Both the position numbers and the translations under genes were made by a program. From contig NC_134887.1 of NCBI RefSeq assembly GCF_041734735.1, positions 41,516,513 through 41,580,512 of the forward strand: a stretch of 64,000 nucleotides of DNA, in the 5' to 3' direction. The notes under the pieces were generated by a model. That model searched no databases. It saw only the letters and a list, made by a program, of their open reading frames with translations, and had not been told where the DNA came from. Each line of letters opens with the position of its first letter. Within the stretch, counting starts at the first letter, position 1. Of this stretch, positions 38,501-52,400 are shown piece by piece. This DNA is from Babylonia areolata. Its lineage: Eukaryota > Mollusca > Gastropoda > Neogastropoda > Buccinidae.

Positions 38501-41500
38501 CTACAGGATACCTGGACACTGATACATGGTGTCCATGAATAACTACAGGATACCTGGACACTGATACATGGTGTCCATGAATAACTATAGGATACCTGGA
38601 CACTGATACATGGTGTCCATGAATAACTACAGGATACCTGGACACTAACGCGTGGTGTCCATGAATAACTACAGGATACCTGGACACTAACGCGTGGTGT
38701 CCATGAATAAGTCTACAGAATACCTGGACACTAACACATGGTGTCCATGAATAAGTCTACAGGATACCTGGACACCTGATACATGGTGTCCATGAATGAG
38801 TCTACAGGATACCTGGACACTAACACATGGTGTCCATGAATAAGTCTACAGGATACCTGGACACTGATACATGGTGTCCATGAATAAGTCTACAGAATAC
38901 CTGGACACTAACACATGGTGTCCATGAATAAGTCTACAGGGTACCTGGACACTAACACATAGTGTCCATGAATAACTACAAGATACCAAGACACTAACAC
39001 ATGGTGTCCATAAACAACTCTGCAGGATACCTTGACACTAACACATGGTGTCCATAAACAACTCTGCAGGATAACTTGACACTAACACATGGTGTCCATA
39101 AACAACTCTGCAGGATACCTTGACACTAACACACATGTGTGTGTGTGTCTCCACAGGACAAGCTGTACCTGGAGCCGTTCAGCCGGCCCCGTGATGTGCT
39201 GTACGTGGTGCTGGCCCCGGAGAACGACTTCCTGCTGCAGCACGTGCGCGGCTTCTTCAGGGAGCTGAGCACAGTGTACGAGCTGTGTCGCCTGGGCCGC
39301 CACGTGCCCATCAAGACCCTGCGTGACGGAGTCCTGCGCATGGGCAAGACCACCGCCCAGAAGGTGTCCGAGGAGGTGGTGGACGACTGGTTCAGTTTGC
39401 TGGGTGAGTGTAGTGCAGGTTGCATGCCTTGCTGATTTGGTCGTCACACTTCTCCTTTCTTGTCTCCTGCAGTTGCCTTTTTTATTCACACTTCATTGTA
39501 TTCTTCTCTTGTTCTCGGTTGTTTGCACACTCACAATCACGCATAGGAGAGCACACCCGCACACAGACACATGCACACACAGACACACACATAGACAAAC
39601 TTTTTCTCTTCAGTCACATGTATACATATAAAATGATATGCTTAGAGCTTGTATATCAAACATGCAGTCTCTCTCTCTCACACACTCTCTCCCCTCCCTC
39701 CCTCCCTCTCCTCTCCCTCCCTCCACCCCCCACCCCCACCCCCCTATCTGTTATAACTGTGTGGACAAAGCCAGTTCAGACTTGAGGAAATGTCCAAGAT
39801 ATTGTGGATGCCTTCATGAAGTGAAAGTTGTGGAGGAAGGCAGGTGACTATGGATAAGTAGCACTGTTCAATTTCTGTTGCAGGGGACAGCCCGATAGCA
39901 GCCAAGCTGAAGATGTACGCACAGGCTTTGAAACAGCTGCTTGGTGAGTGGGCAGAGTTTGACAACAAAACATTTGCTATGCTGACATTGTTTCAGAAGA
40001 GTTGTGTGCTCTTGTTTCAGAAGAGTTACCTGCTCTTTTTTCTCTCTCTCCACTACTGAAGTGTTTAGGTCATATATAAAGAGAAGTGAGTGAGTGTGTG
40101 GATGCGTGTGATGACAACTGGGTGTGTATTGAACAGACCATATTGAGAACTGCTGTGAGTGGTGTGTTTGTAAAGTACACCCATGTTGAGAAGTGCATGT
40201 GTGTTGTCACATCATGTCAAGAACAACTCTGTGTGTGTGTGTGTGTGTGCTGTGCACAGCATGTATAGAACAACTCTGTGTAGTGTACATTGTGTATAGA
40301 ACAACTATGTGAGTGTGTGTGCGCTGTGCACACCATGCAAAGGACAACTGAGCATGTGTGTGTGCTTTGCACATTTTGTATAGAACTGTTGTGCTTGTGT
40401 GCTGTACACACCAGGTATAGAAGAACTGTGTGTGTGCCATGCACATCATGTGTAGAACTACTCTGTGTGTGTGTGAGCTGTGCACATTATGTATTGAAGT
40501 GCCCTGTGTGTTTGTGTATGTGCTGTGCACATTATGTGTAGAATTGATGTGCGTGTGTACTGTACACACTAGGTATAGAACAATTGTGCGTTTGTGTGTG
40601 TGCTGTGCACATCATGTGTAAAACTGCTGTATGTGTGTGTGTGTTTGTGCTGTGCATATCATGTGTAGAACTGCTGTTTGTGTGTGTGTGTGCAAATCAT
40701 GTACAGAACTGCAGTATGTGTGTGTGTGTTTGTGCTGTGCTGTGCATATCATGTATAGAACTGCTGTATGTGTGTGCGTGTGTGTGCGCTGTGCTGTGCT
40801 GTGCATATCATGTATAGAACTGCTGTGTGTGTGTGTGTGTGTGCTGTGCACATCATCTATAGAACTGCTCTGTGTGTGTGTGCTGTGCACATCACATATA
40901 GAACTGAACTGAAATGTATATGTGTGTGTGTGTGTGCAGGCCCCTTGCTGGTGCAGCAGAACCTGGACCGGTCAGGGCTGGATGCTGGTGGCAGTGGGCA
41001 CAAGGCGCAGTTCAAGACGCCAGAGCCAGCCCCGTCCCATCCACCCACCCCAGAGTGCAGTCAGTCCCCAGCCCCCGGCACCACCCCTTCCACCACCACC
41101 ACCACCCCCAACGGCATGCACACCACAGGAGAGGACAACAAAGGTACTGACTGCCACAGGCTTGCAGGATAACTTACATGTGTGTGTGTTGGGGACAGTC
41201 TGTCGTAGATTCCCTCATCACTGTGGGTTACTGTCAGTGCTTTGGATGCTTGTTGATTCCAGTTTGTTCAGACAAGAGGCTGAAGAAACTTACAAGCTGA
41301 CCAGTGATGTGATGATGTTAGTGGATAAATGATATAATGATAATAATGATGGATAATGATGCTTGTGTGATATTGGTATATTTTCCACTATGTGGATAAA
41401 TGATATAATGGTGGATAATGATGTTTGTGTGATATTGGTATATTTTCCACTATGTGGATAAATGATATAATGGTGGATAATGATGTTTGTGTGATATTGG

Positions 41501-44500
41501 TATATTTTCCACTATGTGGATAAATGATATAATGGTGGATAATGATATTTGTGTGATATTGGTATATTTTCCACTATGTGGATAAATGATATAATGGTGG
41601 ATAATGATGTTTGTGTGATATTGGTATATTTTCCACTGTGTGGATAAATGATATAATGGTGGATAATGATGTTTGTGTGATATTGGTATATTTTCCACTA
41701 TGTGGATAAATGATATCATGATGGATAATGATGTTTGTGTGATATTGGTATATTTTCCACTATGTGTGTGTGTGTGTGTGTTTGTTAAGATAAACACAGG
41801 CACACTACGTAACAGTAGTAGGATTGTAGTGTGCCTCTGTATGTCGATACATTACATGTTGATACAGATTTTGCACGCCTGTACTGCATGACATGGGTAT
41901 CATATAATAACAGATGTGTGATGTGAGTGAAGGTGTAGGACTGCAGTGTATGTGTATGAGTAGGACTTGCAGCATACTTGTATCAACACAGAACTCCCAG
42001 GCCCTCAGAATTGCATGATGTGTGTGGCTGTGACAGAGGGAGGCAGCACAAACACAGAACTCCCAGGCCCTCAGAATTGCATGATGTGTGTGGCTGTCAC
42101 AGAGGGAAGCAGCACAAACACAGGGGAGGGAGGGCCCTGCCCACAGCGACCGGAGCCCACAGAGGCAGAAGTGGCAGAGGACAGCACCATGCCGGCCGTG
42201 GTGGTCTACATCGTCGAACCCTTCTCCTACGGTCAGGACTGGTCAGATCTGCACCGCCTGGCCATGGTGGGACTGCTCCGCGCTTATCAGCAAATGGTGC
42301 TGCCATCCCACCTCCACAGCAACACCTTTCTGCAGGTATGTCCATCCCCTGTTTGTAGCAATGTAACCTGTAGGTACTGAGGTGGACGGTTGGTTAAAAC
42401 CACTGTTGGGTGGAGTGGAGCTGTCTGTATTTTCAACTCTAATTAGGTAAAGTGGCGGATATGTGTAGGCCTGCATGTTCAGAGCTCTGTCCCCGGTTTG
42501 GCATGTTTAGGTGGGTATTATTACTTGTGTTTTTTGTTTTGTTTTTTATCATCAGAGGCAATTTGGGGTTGTCATATTCAGTTTTAGTTAATTCACAGAT
42601 TCCTTTGTTTGGATGAGTGATATCACCTGTTTGATTAATATTATTCGCCCTTTGTTTTAGAATCCATTTAAAACTGATGTCATTGCCAGCTACAGGTTGC
42701 TTGCTATGGTAAACATGTCACAGTTCTTTGCTAAAGCTGTGTAACTCAAGTCATTTATATTTGGAATTGCAACATACCCTATAGTGGTAAACTTCATGCT
42801 GACAGCCTGACATTTGAGGTTAGTGGTTAGGCTAGCACAGAAGTAAGTGTTCCTGGATAGCTGTATGATCGATTGTTTCTCTACAGTTATGGGAATTCAT
42901 TAACACCTTAGTCTTTTGTGAAGGACCATGACTCTCAAACTAGAAGGCAAGATGGCACTGGCTGCCAGTGCTGCAACCTTATGGGCTTGCTGACCTTTTA
43001 GGACTATCCCCAGTGCTGACTGACCTAAAGCCCTCTTAGCGCTGAGAGAGTGGGGATGTAACACTTGGCTTGGGCAAGACATTCTCCACTGTAATCAAAT
43101 TCTAACCCAGATAGTTAGGAGAGCAGTTGCCTTCTCTGCTGTTCTGATGGTCATAGTCGAACACAACTATCATGACAAACGTGTGTGGTTCAGGTGGTTC
43201 CCCTGAAGACCATCATGGACCACGAGGACAGCAGTGCCAAGACCCAGGCCCTCAAGTCCTTGGCCTTCTCTGTCTTCACCTCCTGCCGCTGGAACCTGGC
43301 CCACACCATCGCTGGTCGATCCCTCACAGGCTTCGGCCCTGCCGCTGCTGCCGACGTCTTCCTCAAGTCCAAACCAGTGAGTCTAGTTCAGCCTCTGTCA
43401 GCATGTCACCTGTGGCTGTCTCTTGTTTGCTCACCATTTTCTCTTTTCCTTTGTCTTGGCCAGGAGTGATTATATCAGACGAAAAAATCTTGTTGCTTTA
43501 GCAGTGCAAACATGAGCCATCTTCTTGCTTCAGCAGTGCAAACATGGGCCATAGCTTTCTTAAATACTGAGCAGACAATTGTCAATGCACAGTTCGTTAC
43601 TGTTGTGTTTAAATACATGTCCTGTTTTGTTGTTGGGTTTTTTTGGTTTTTTTTGTTTGTTTTTTTGTTTTTTTCAGTAGCATCCTTTATTTAGCTCTAT
43701 AAATGCCCAATGACAACTAAAATACTAATATTAGACCTCCAGACCATATTGAGGGAGACAAGCAGTGACTTGTTTGTTTGTTTGCAGGCGGAGGCTGGCA
43801 GTGTGTGGCGCCTGTACAGCCCTCCCTACGTCCTGGCCCCGCCCGTAGCCCCACCCTCTTCCATGGACAGCGACACCACAGACAGATCCAACGTTGTCTT
43901 CTTCGCTTACTGCTTGTCACATGACCAGCGCTTTCTGCTGTGTGCCACCACGGACAGTCGTGGTGAACAGCTAGACACCTGCATCATCAACATCGACATT
44001 CCCAACAGGTACACTATACTTTATTAACTCAACAAGAGAAATTCATTGGGTAGGAATAACTGGTTTTTCATGAACAGTCCTGATCCCAACAGATAGGAGT
44101 AACAGGTGTTCTGTTAGCAGTCCTGATCCTTACAGGAAGGACAGTCAGGTGATCAGGATGATATTTGTTCTTTGACTTTTGTTTGTTTTTTGCTGAGATG
44201 TACTTTTTCTCTTAGTATGACTGGTGTTATTCTGCAGTGTTTGTTCTGTTCTTTAATGTGTAGGTGGGTGTTTCTCGTACATGGTGTGAAGTTGCTCTGT
44301 TTCTGATGTGGGGCAACAGTGTTAACAGTATTTGTCTTTGTCCTCTGTGTGTGTGTGGCCTGCGTGATGTTCTGTTACTAATGTGATGTTTTATCAGTGT
44401 TAGTCTGAGGTTTGTGTGTGTGTGTGTGGCCTGTATGATCTCTTTCTTACATGGTGTGTTATCAGTGTTTATCTGTGGCCTCTATGTGTGTGTGTATGTG

Positions 44501-46282
44501 TTCGGCCTGTACAATGTTCTGTTTCTAATATGGAGTGTCATCAGTGTCTTTCTGTGTCCTGTGTGGCATGATGGGTGATAGGGTGCTGCCTTTGTGGGTG
44601 TAGAAACCGGCGGAAGAAAGCCTCAGCACGGAAGCATGCCCTGTCCAAACTGTGGGACTACATCCTGGGCATCGTGTCCATGAGCACACGCCCCACCAGG
44701 ATCGTCATTGGCCGTCTGGGCCGCATGGGCCACGGGGAACTGAAAGGTAAATGCCCTTGCTTCCTTCTCTGTGGGGAATTGGGTTAGAGGTTCAGGGCTA
44801 TGTTGGTGAACATGCTGTACTTTGCTGCTGCTGTCATCTCCACATAGTGGTGATGCTTGATGTCAGGTGCTTAGGGAGCCTCACAGGAAGAGGAAGCATG
44901 GTTTACATTAGGTGCTTCAGGAGTCTGCCTGGTAAAGGTGCTTTGGGAGTCTCTCCCAGGCTTTATCTCATAGGAAATGGAGGCATGGTTCACATTATTG
45001 AAGTATTGGCTCCACATGTGTGACCCTCCATCACGGAATGAGTCGCTTTGCACCTGACCAACTTTGCCACTAGCGACGATTTAAGGCAGGTGGGGGTCAG
45101 GTTGTCGATTTTCAGATTTTGATTCATAGTAAACTGTAGATTTTCTTTTATCTCATATTGAAGTATCTAGGCATAATTTTGTCTTCTTTTGCCTTAAAAA
45201 TGTCTTAAAATACCTAACCCATCATTCTGATCGCCTATGACTTCGCAAAATCGATCAACTTTGACAAGCTTGCCCTCCCTAATCTCTTGGAATTGACCGG
45301 TTGAATCATGCATCGTTTTAAAGGTCAAGTCTGTCTCTTTTTCAATCCATGTCCTTCTCATTGGTTAAGTTTTAAACTACGAGCCAGTCGTCGCTTTCAA
45401 AATAAGGACACACAACGTAAACAGTGTGTCACTATGAAGGAAAACCCCCTCTGTCATTGGCCGAGAGAGACCATGTGACGAAACCAGCCATTCAGCACAC
45501 TGGCTTAAATAAACATGGTCGCAGTGAACAGAAGCACGCGTTTCAACACAGACTTCGGAATTTCCTGACAAGATACACTTGCTTTGCAAATATTTTGCCA
45601 TTAAGTGAAGAAGACGACATTTGTGAGTTTCTAACCCAGTAGTTCATTGATGGAACTGACCATTCCAACTTGGCTGATGGTCATGAAATCAATCTCAGTG
45701 AATACGAAGGCGACACTGATTTCGAAAGCAGACGACGCAGGATTGTCCTACCACTTTCAGCAAGAATAATACTAATTTTGATGAAGATGACGAATCAACA
45801 TTTTCACTAGATACAGAAATGCTGGAAGCCTTCGCCTGTAATTGCCAAAATCAACATGCGCCAGGTGCCATCAGTGGTGTGACTGACATGGAAATGAGTG
45901 AAACTGACTTGTGCACTGAAGTGAAGTGAGAGAACTGTTTCTCACAGTTCACACAAGGAAAATACAAACAAGGTGACTGGGGGACTGGATATAGCTCAAG
46001 TGTCTGAAGGTAAGTATTCAGATTTTACCCACATTGACAAATATTAAAATGTAGTGATGGTATAATCAATTGATAATAATCTGTTTAACAATGATTGAAT
46101 CAAGACTGATTTATTGTTTGTACATTGGTACAGAAATTCACAAAATTTCCTGTTTGACATGTGGAACAAAAATAATTAAAAGAATAAAGTGAATCTGAGG
46201 AAATTAACAGAGTATGAATTAAAAGAGAATCACACACAAACGCACACACACACACAATGTGTCACACACACACACACACACA

Positions 46283-46329
<47 letters not shown>

Positions 46330-46359
46330 TGTGTCACACACACACACACACGCAATGTG

Positions 46360-46423
<64 letters not shown>

Positions 46424-49400
46424 TCCCTTCACAGTTTAACCATTCCATGTAACTGAGCATGGGGAGGTACAAGGGCATGACATTATGAACAGTTTTCAGT
46501 TTCACTGAATTTGCTTCAATGGATATTTTATGTGTATGTGTGTCAGGTTGGGGTGTGAGTGTGTGTCCGTGTTTGTGTCTGTTTCTGTTTCTGTGTCTGT
46601 GTTGTTTTGAGGTAAATAAATATAGAGTTGTGTCGACAGTAAATATTAATTGTATTACTAATAGTTCAACTTTTCTTTTCAGCCTGATAGTACTTTATAT
46701 GTCTGCCTGTACACCAGTGAATAATTCTGAGATCACTGCTGGCAAGTCATGTCATCAGAAGGAGAGGCAACGCCACCACTAACTACACTGTCAACTAAAG
46801 AATTGTCTGCTGGTGAACTCCGATCTATGAGTGAGTGATTTTGTGGTGAACTGTTAAATAAAATGTACTATGATTTGTTGTATAAATTTACCATGAAGTG
46901 TGCAAACTTATTTTCTTTTTACAAAATTTGTATAGATATACATGTATAGAAATATAAAGTTTTGCATAGACATTTACATTAATGATATCAGTGTGCATGT
47001 GCTTGACATGCCACTTTATGCATAAAGTAACTTAATGCATTGCAGCATGTCATGCACATGCACACTGACACTCATAGTGATACGGCATTAATAATCACTG
47101 TTTCATAGTTTTATTATCAGTAAACTGCTTTATCTGATTATATTATGAAAGAAATAATTATATATATATATAAAAGTGTATTCTTGTTATTTTCTGATAA
47201 AATACATAGAACTAGAAGTAAAGCATTTTGTAAAGTTCTATGCAAAGAATGAAAGCTGTGATGTACAAAACTGAAATTAATGTTTGATATTTAATCTAAC
47301 ATTATTAGCATTAATGAATCAACTTAAGAACATATAATAAAAATAAAAAAAATTCAAAACAAGGAAAATGAAAAGAGATTAAGAAGTATTACATTACAAA
47401 CTGTTTCAGGATAAACCATGCATTTTTGGAACATACTGACACCACCAGTGGAGAAAAAAGAGTGGAGGAAGAAGGCTCAACATCAGCGCCATCCACCCTG
47501 ATGACACTTTGTACCACAAGAATTGATTACCTGTGCCACATATCTGCATATTTTTTTTGCAGATTGAGTGTTTATTTGATGAGATTGTGTGTCTTCATTG
47601 TGTGAAGTAAGGGTTTGGCAAGTACGTTTTCTTTGCAGATGAAGTGTTTGAAGTGTTCATTTGGATTATGAAGTGTATTTCATTTGATGCTATGCTGGGA
47701 TAAAAGGCACGTGAACTTGCACCTTTTGTGTGAGCTGTTTTGTTGTATGGATTTTATTTGTCATTTTGTTATGCTTGTTGTATAGATTATATCACAAGCA
47801 CAGTGAGCACATTGGATTACAATTACATGATTCAGCATCATGATTCAACATTTTTTCCCTTTAATCTGGCATAAATTTTAGTACACATACTATACAATGC
47901 AAAAGTTTCATAGTAATTGGACCACAGACAACACCACAACAAAACTAATCTTAAAACTGGTTGGTTTTTAGTCATGTTGAGCTGATTAGAAAGTAAGTAT
48001 ACTTACCCCTTAGTCGCAGTTCTTTCCAAAAAGATAAGAAAATTCTTATTTTAATAAAATCAAGTACACTCAGTATTTTTCTTTCAAACTTTGTGCAATA
48101 GTGGATATTGCCCCTATGTATATGTGTGCCAAATTTCATGAACATATTTTGCTTAGAAGTATGTGGTTGCTATGAACATGTTCCAAAACTTTTCGGCCTT
48201 GATTTTTCGGTTCGTTGCTTTCGCAGCTTCAGAACTTCAAATCACAATAACTTTTCACAGAATCATCTGATTTACAAACTTTTTTTTTTCGCTGTAAAGC
48301 TATTTTATTGCAGATTTATGATTTACCAGTAACTAAAAATTGACCTCCGGTGCATTGCAACTCATTTCGTGGTGGAGGGTCACATATGTGTACACAGATT
48401 CATAGTAGCTGGTTCTTGGACAGAAGTCATGAAAGCGAAGGATGTAGCCTGGAGAGATCAGATGGCATTGACATCCATGGCCTTGTGTGTCCTCATGCTT
48501 TAGTGCCTCATGTGAGAGAGGACTCATTTGGTAGAGTGTTGCTACATCAGTTCACAGAGTACTGCTTCTACATCAGTTGGCAGAGAGCTGCTACATATCT
48601 GCACAAATCAACTGTACAGGATTTGCTTTGGGTTTTGTGAAGGGCTGGCCCTGAGCATGAGTTGAACCTTGAAAGAGGCTGTGTTTGAGAGCTGTGGTGA
48701 TAAATAATCCTGCAGTGTGCCTGTGTGAACTGTGGTGTTTGGACAGAGAGAGTGAAGGCAGCTGTGAGCAGAGGTGACTGGTGTTTTGTGGCACTTGGTG
48801 AACTGTGACATAATGTAGGTGTCTGTGGATGGATGTGCAGTAATGATGTGCTGAACGAAAGATTGTCCACATTGGTCTTGTGTATGTGTGTGAGAATAGT
48901 CAAGTAGAAGCACCATAAGCATCACAATGTGTGCTTACAGGGTGGTCAGGCCTGCTGGGCAAGAAAAACTTGCAGGCAGCCAACCGCAGGATTCGTGAGA
49001 TGTGCGCGCAGTGCTCCTACACAGCAGAGAGTCCATGCGTGCACAGCGCCTGTGTGGTGTCCATGGAGATGAACAGCAGCTTCCAGGTGATGGGGGACAT
49101 GGTGAAACAGGAGGAGAAGCAGAGTTCCAGCCTCCCCCTGCAGACCCCCCGCGATGCCTCCGTCACCCACATCCTTGTTTTCCCAACCTCTGCCACTGCA
49201 CAGGTATTCCTCTCACCTCACCGTCCATGTTGACCAAGGTGTGACTGGACATGGATTGTGTTATTTGTCCATCAGTTCTTTCACTCATTCCTGGCTGCTT
49301 ACTTCATCATTTACTCTCACATCTTGGCTGATCTCTGGTTTTGATCTCGTCTGCTGTTTGCTTCTTTCTGTAGGTTTGCTTGTACTTTCCTTGATCCATT

Positions 49401-52400
49401 GATGCTGAAAACCAGGCTGTTCTGATTTGTCTGTGGACACTTTGAAAAATACAGTCTCTCTCTGCCTGTAGATTTACAGCTTTTTTATGTTTGTACAGAA
49501 TTCCAAATGTTTAGATTCAGTGTATTGAAATCATTTTTTCCTTCACTTGATATGACATGTCACTTTTTGACGATCATGTGTAAGCACACTGGTATCTGAA
49601 AAGCAGATGCACCAGCTTCAGTGGCACATTATTTAAATTGTGAGCATGTGGAGACGTGTTGGTTCAGATCTCATCTGAACCCTAAATATCATGAAAATGT
49701 TCAGTTATATATATACTCATTTGTCATCCACTTGAGAGATGTCTGAGAATTTCTCAGATGTCCTGACCAGCAATGGAGTGTCTATCTCATGGACCAGGCT
49801 GAGAAGATGAAAGCAAATGATAGCACAGCCTGATACATTGTCTCAAATGATAGTACAGCCAGATGCATTGTCTCAAATGATAGTACAGCCTGTTGCATTA
49901 TTTCAAATGATAGTACAGTCTATCTTATTGTCTCAGTTGATAGCACAACCAGTCACATTGTCTCACAGCAGCATGGATCTGCATTGTCTGTGTAGCATCA
50001 TTGGTAATCTCTTCCCCTGAGATCATTAAGTGTGGGATCATCCTATTGTTGATGTTCTTTTTCTGTGGTGGTGTTTTTCTTCATATCCATTTGAAAATAG
50101 TTTTAGTATAAGTGATGTCGACATTCAGATGGAACATACAATGGCGGTGCTGTTCCCTTCAGGTGAACGCCAACCCTCTGCAGCCTGGAGATTCCAACCC
50201 CATCGACACGTACGACGATCCACTGTACGACATTGACGACGTTTTCCCAGACGATGACCTGGGGCAGGAGCTGGGCAACATGGGGCCCGGTATGGACTTC
50301 ATCGACTTCAACTTTCTGGACAATGACAACTTTGATCCCCAGCCCCCCTCCCCCACGGGCGCCATCCATGACCGCACCAGACCCTCCTGTCGGGCAAACG
50401 ACTTGGCCTCTGTGAGTACAAACTCTTGTTGAGCCGACAACTCGGCCTCTGTGAGTACAAACTCTTGTTGAGCCGACGACTCGGCCTCTGTGAGTACAAA
50501 CTCTTGTTGAGCCGACGACTCAGCCTCTGTGAGTACAAACTCTTGTTGAGCCGATGACTTGGCTTCTGTGAGTACACCCGTCCAAAGTGTGTGCAGGGAT
50601 TATATCCACTTTCAGAGTATGGTTTAAGAAGAACAAATTCAGAATAGTTCCTTTTGTACAGAATGTTACATTAGATTTGAAAATGGTCCCATATGTGCAA
50701 AATTTTAGTTTTGTCTCACATGTGTACAATTAGTGAGTTGATATAATAACTGTTTCGGTTGTCTGCATGTGCAGTAAATTTTAATGTTGGGATTTTCTCA
50801 TCAACCACAAGTAGAGAAATGAAACCAGGCAAGATGACATATCAGTAGCTGTCACCTTTACAATAATCCTGCATTCAGTGAAAGTCCTAATCTTGATAAA
50901 TGTTTCTCAAATAATTGAGGCTTCATGTTAAGAATCCATCATGAATTATGCTTGTTTTCTTTTTTTTCAAGATTGTAATCATAATAAAGCAATCTTTTCT
51001 CTGACAAATATTGACAATAATTGAAATGTGTCCTGTGATATGAAATGGACCATATCAAAAAGCAGATCATTTTGGTCTTGATTAGAAAGTATTCTGCCAG
51101 CAGGATTGAATTCCAGCTAGTGAAACATTCGAGGGGTTCAGTACTTGTTTAAATGACAGTGGTTTGATTTAGTTTGTTCTTTGGGTTTGTGTGGGAAAGT
51201 GTGAAGGGCAGTGGTGGCTGAGCACTGGTTGTGAGGACAAACAGGTGATGGTGGTGTGTGTCAGGTGGCGGGTGGCCCGGTGGTGTCTGAGCACTGGTTG
51301 TGAGGACAAACAGGTGATGGTGGTGTGTGTGTGTGTGTCAGGTGGCGGGTGGCCCGGTGGTGTCTGACCCCCAGGACGACAACAACCTGCTGCAGCAGCC
51401 ACTGGCCATGGGCTACTACGTGTCCACCGCCCCCACCGGCCCCCTCCCCCACTGGCTGTGGTCCTCCTGCCCCGAGAACCAGCACGTCTCCCCTGTCTGT
51501 TTCAAGGTCCGTGCTGCTGATGGTTGGAGGTCTTGTCTCTCTCTCTCCTTCTCTCCCTGTGTTGGCTGTCTGTTGTCTGCTGCTGTCTCTCTCGTCTCCT
51601 CTTTTACAGAACTCTGGCAGTGGTGGTTTTGTTTCTGTGTCTTTCACCTTACAGAGTTGCTATCAGTGTCACAATGTTGTGCTGTCAGTGTCACAGAGGA
51701 GTGTTGGGCTGTTGGTGTCATAATGTTGTGCTGTCAGTGTCACAGTGTTGTGCTGTCGGTGTCACAGAGGAGTGTTGTGCTGTCAGTGTCACAGTGTTGT
51801 GCTGTCGGTGTCACAGTGTTGTGCTGTCGGTGTCACAGAGGAGTGTTGTGCTGTCGGTGTCACAGTGTTGTGCTGTCGGTGTCACAGTGTTGTGCTGTCG
51901 GTGTCACAGTGTTGTGCTGTCGGTGTCACAGAGGAGTGTCAGTGTCACAGTGTTGTGCTGTCAGTGTCACAGAGGAGTGTTGTGCTGTTGGTGTCACAGT
52001 GTTGTGCTGTCAGTGTCACAGAGGAGTGTTGTGCTCTCGGTGTCACAGTGTTGTGCTGTCAGTGTCACAGTGTTGTGCTGTCAGTGTCACAGAGGAGTGT
52101 CAGTGTCACAGTGTTGTGCTGTCAGTGTCACAGAGGAGTGTTGTGCTGTTGGTGTCACAGTGTTGTGCTGTCAGTGTCACAGAGGGGTGTTGTGCTGTCG
52201 GTGTCACAATGTTGTGCTGTCTGTGTCACAGTGTTGTGCTGTCAGTGTCACAGAGGGGTGTTGTGCTGTCAGTGTCACAGAGGGGTGTTGTGCTGTCAGT
52301 GTCACGGAGGAGTGTTGTGCTGTCAGTGTCACAGAGGGGTGTTGTGCTGTCGGTGTCAGTGTTGTGCTGTTGGTGTCACGGAGGAGTGTTGTGCTGTCGG

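Noticed and set aside
42124-42335. Third possible acceptor for exon 22 at 42121-42123
   Set aside because: Its phase does not fit the phase-1 end of exon 21; it would shift the frame.
45377-45642. Opposed 72-74-codon frames at the left of the intron 25 transposon
   Set aside because: Only a part of the plus-strand frame (acidic end) looks like a coding remnant; neither is an intact gene.
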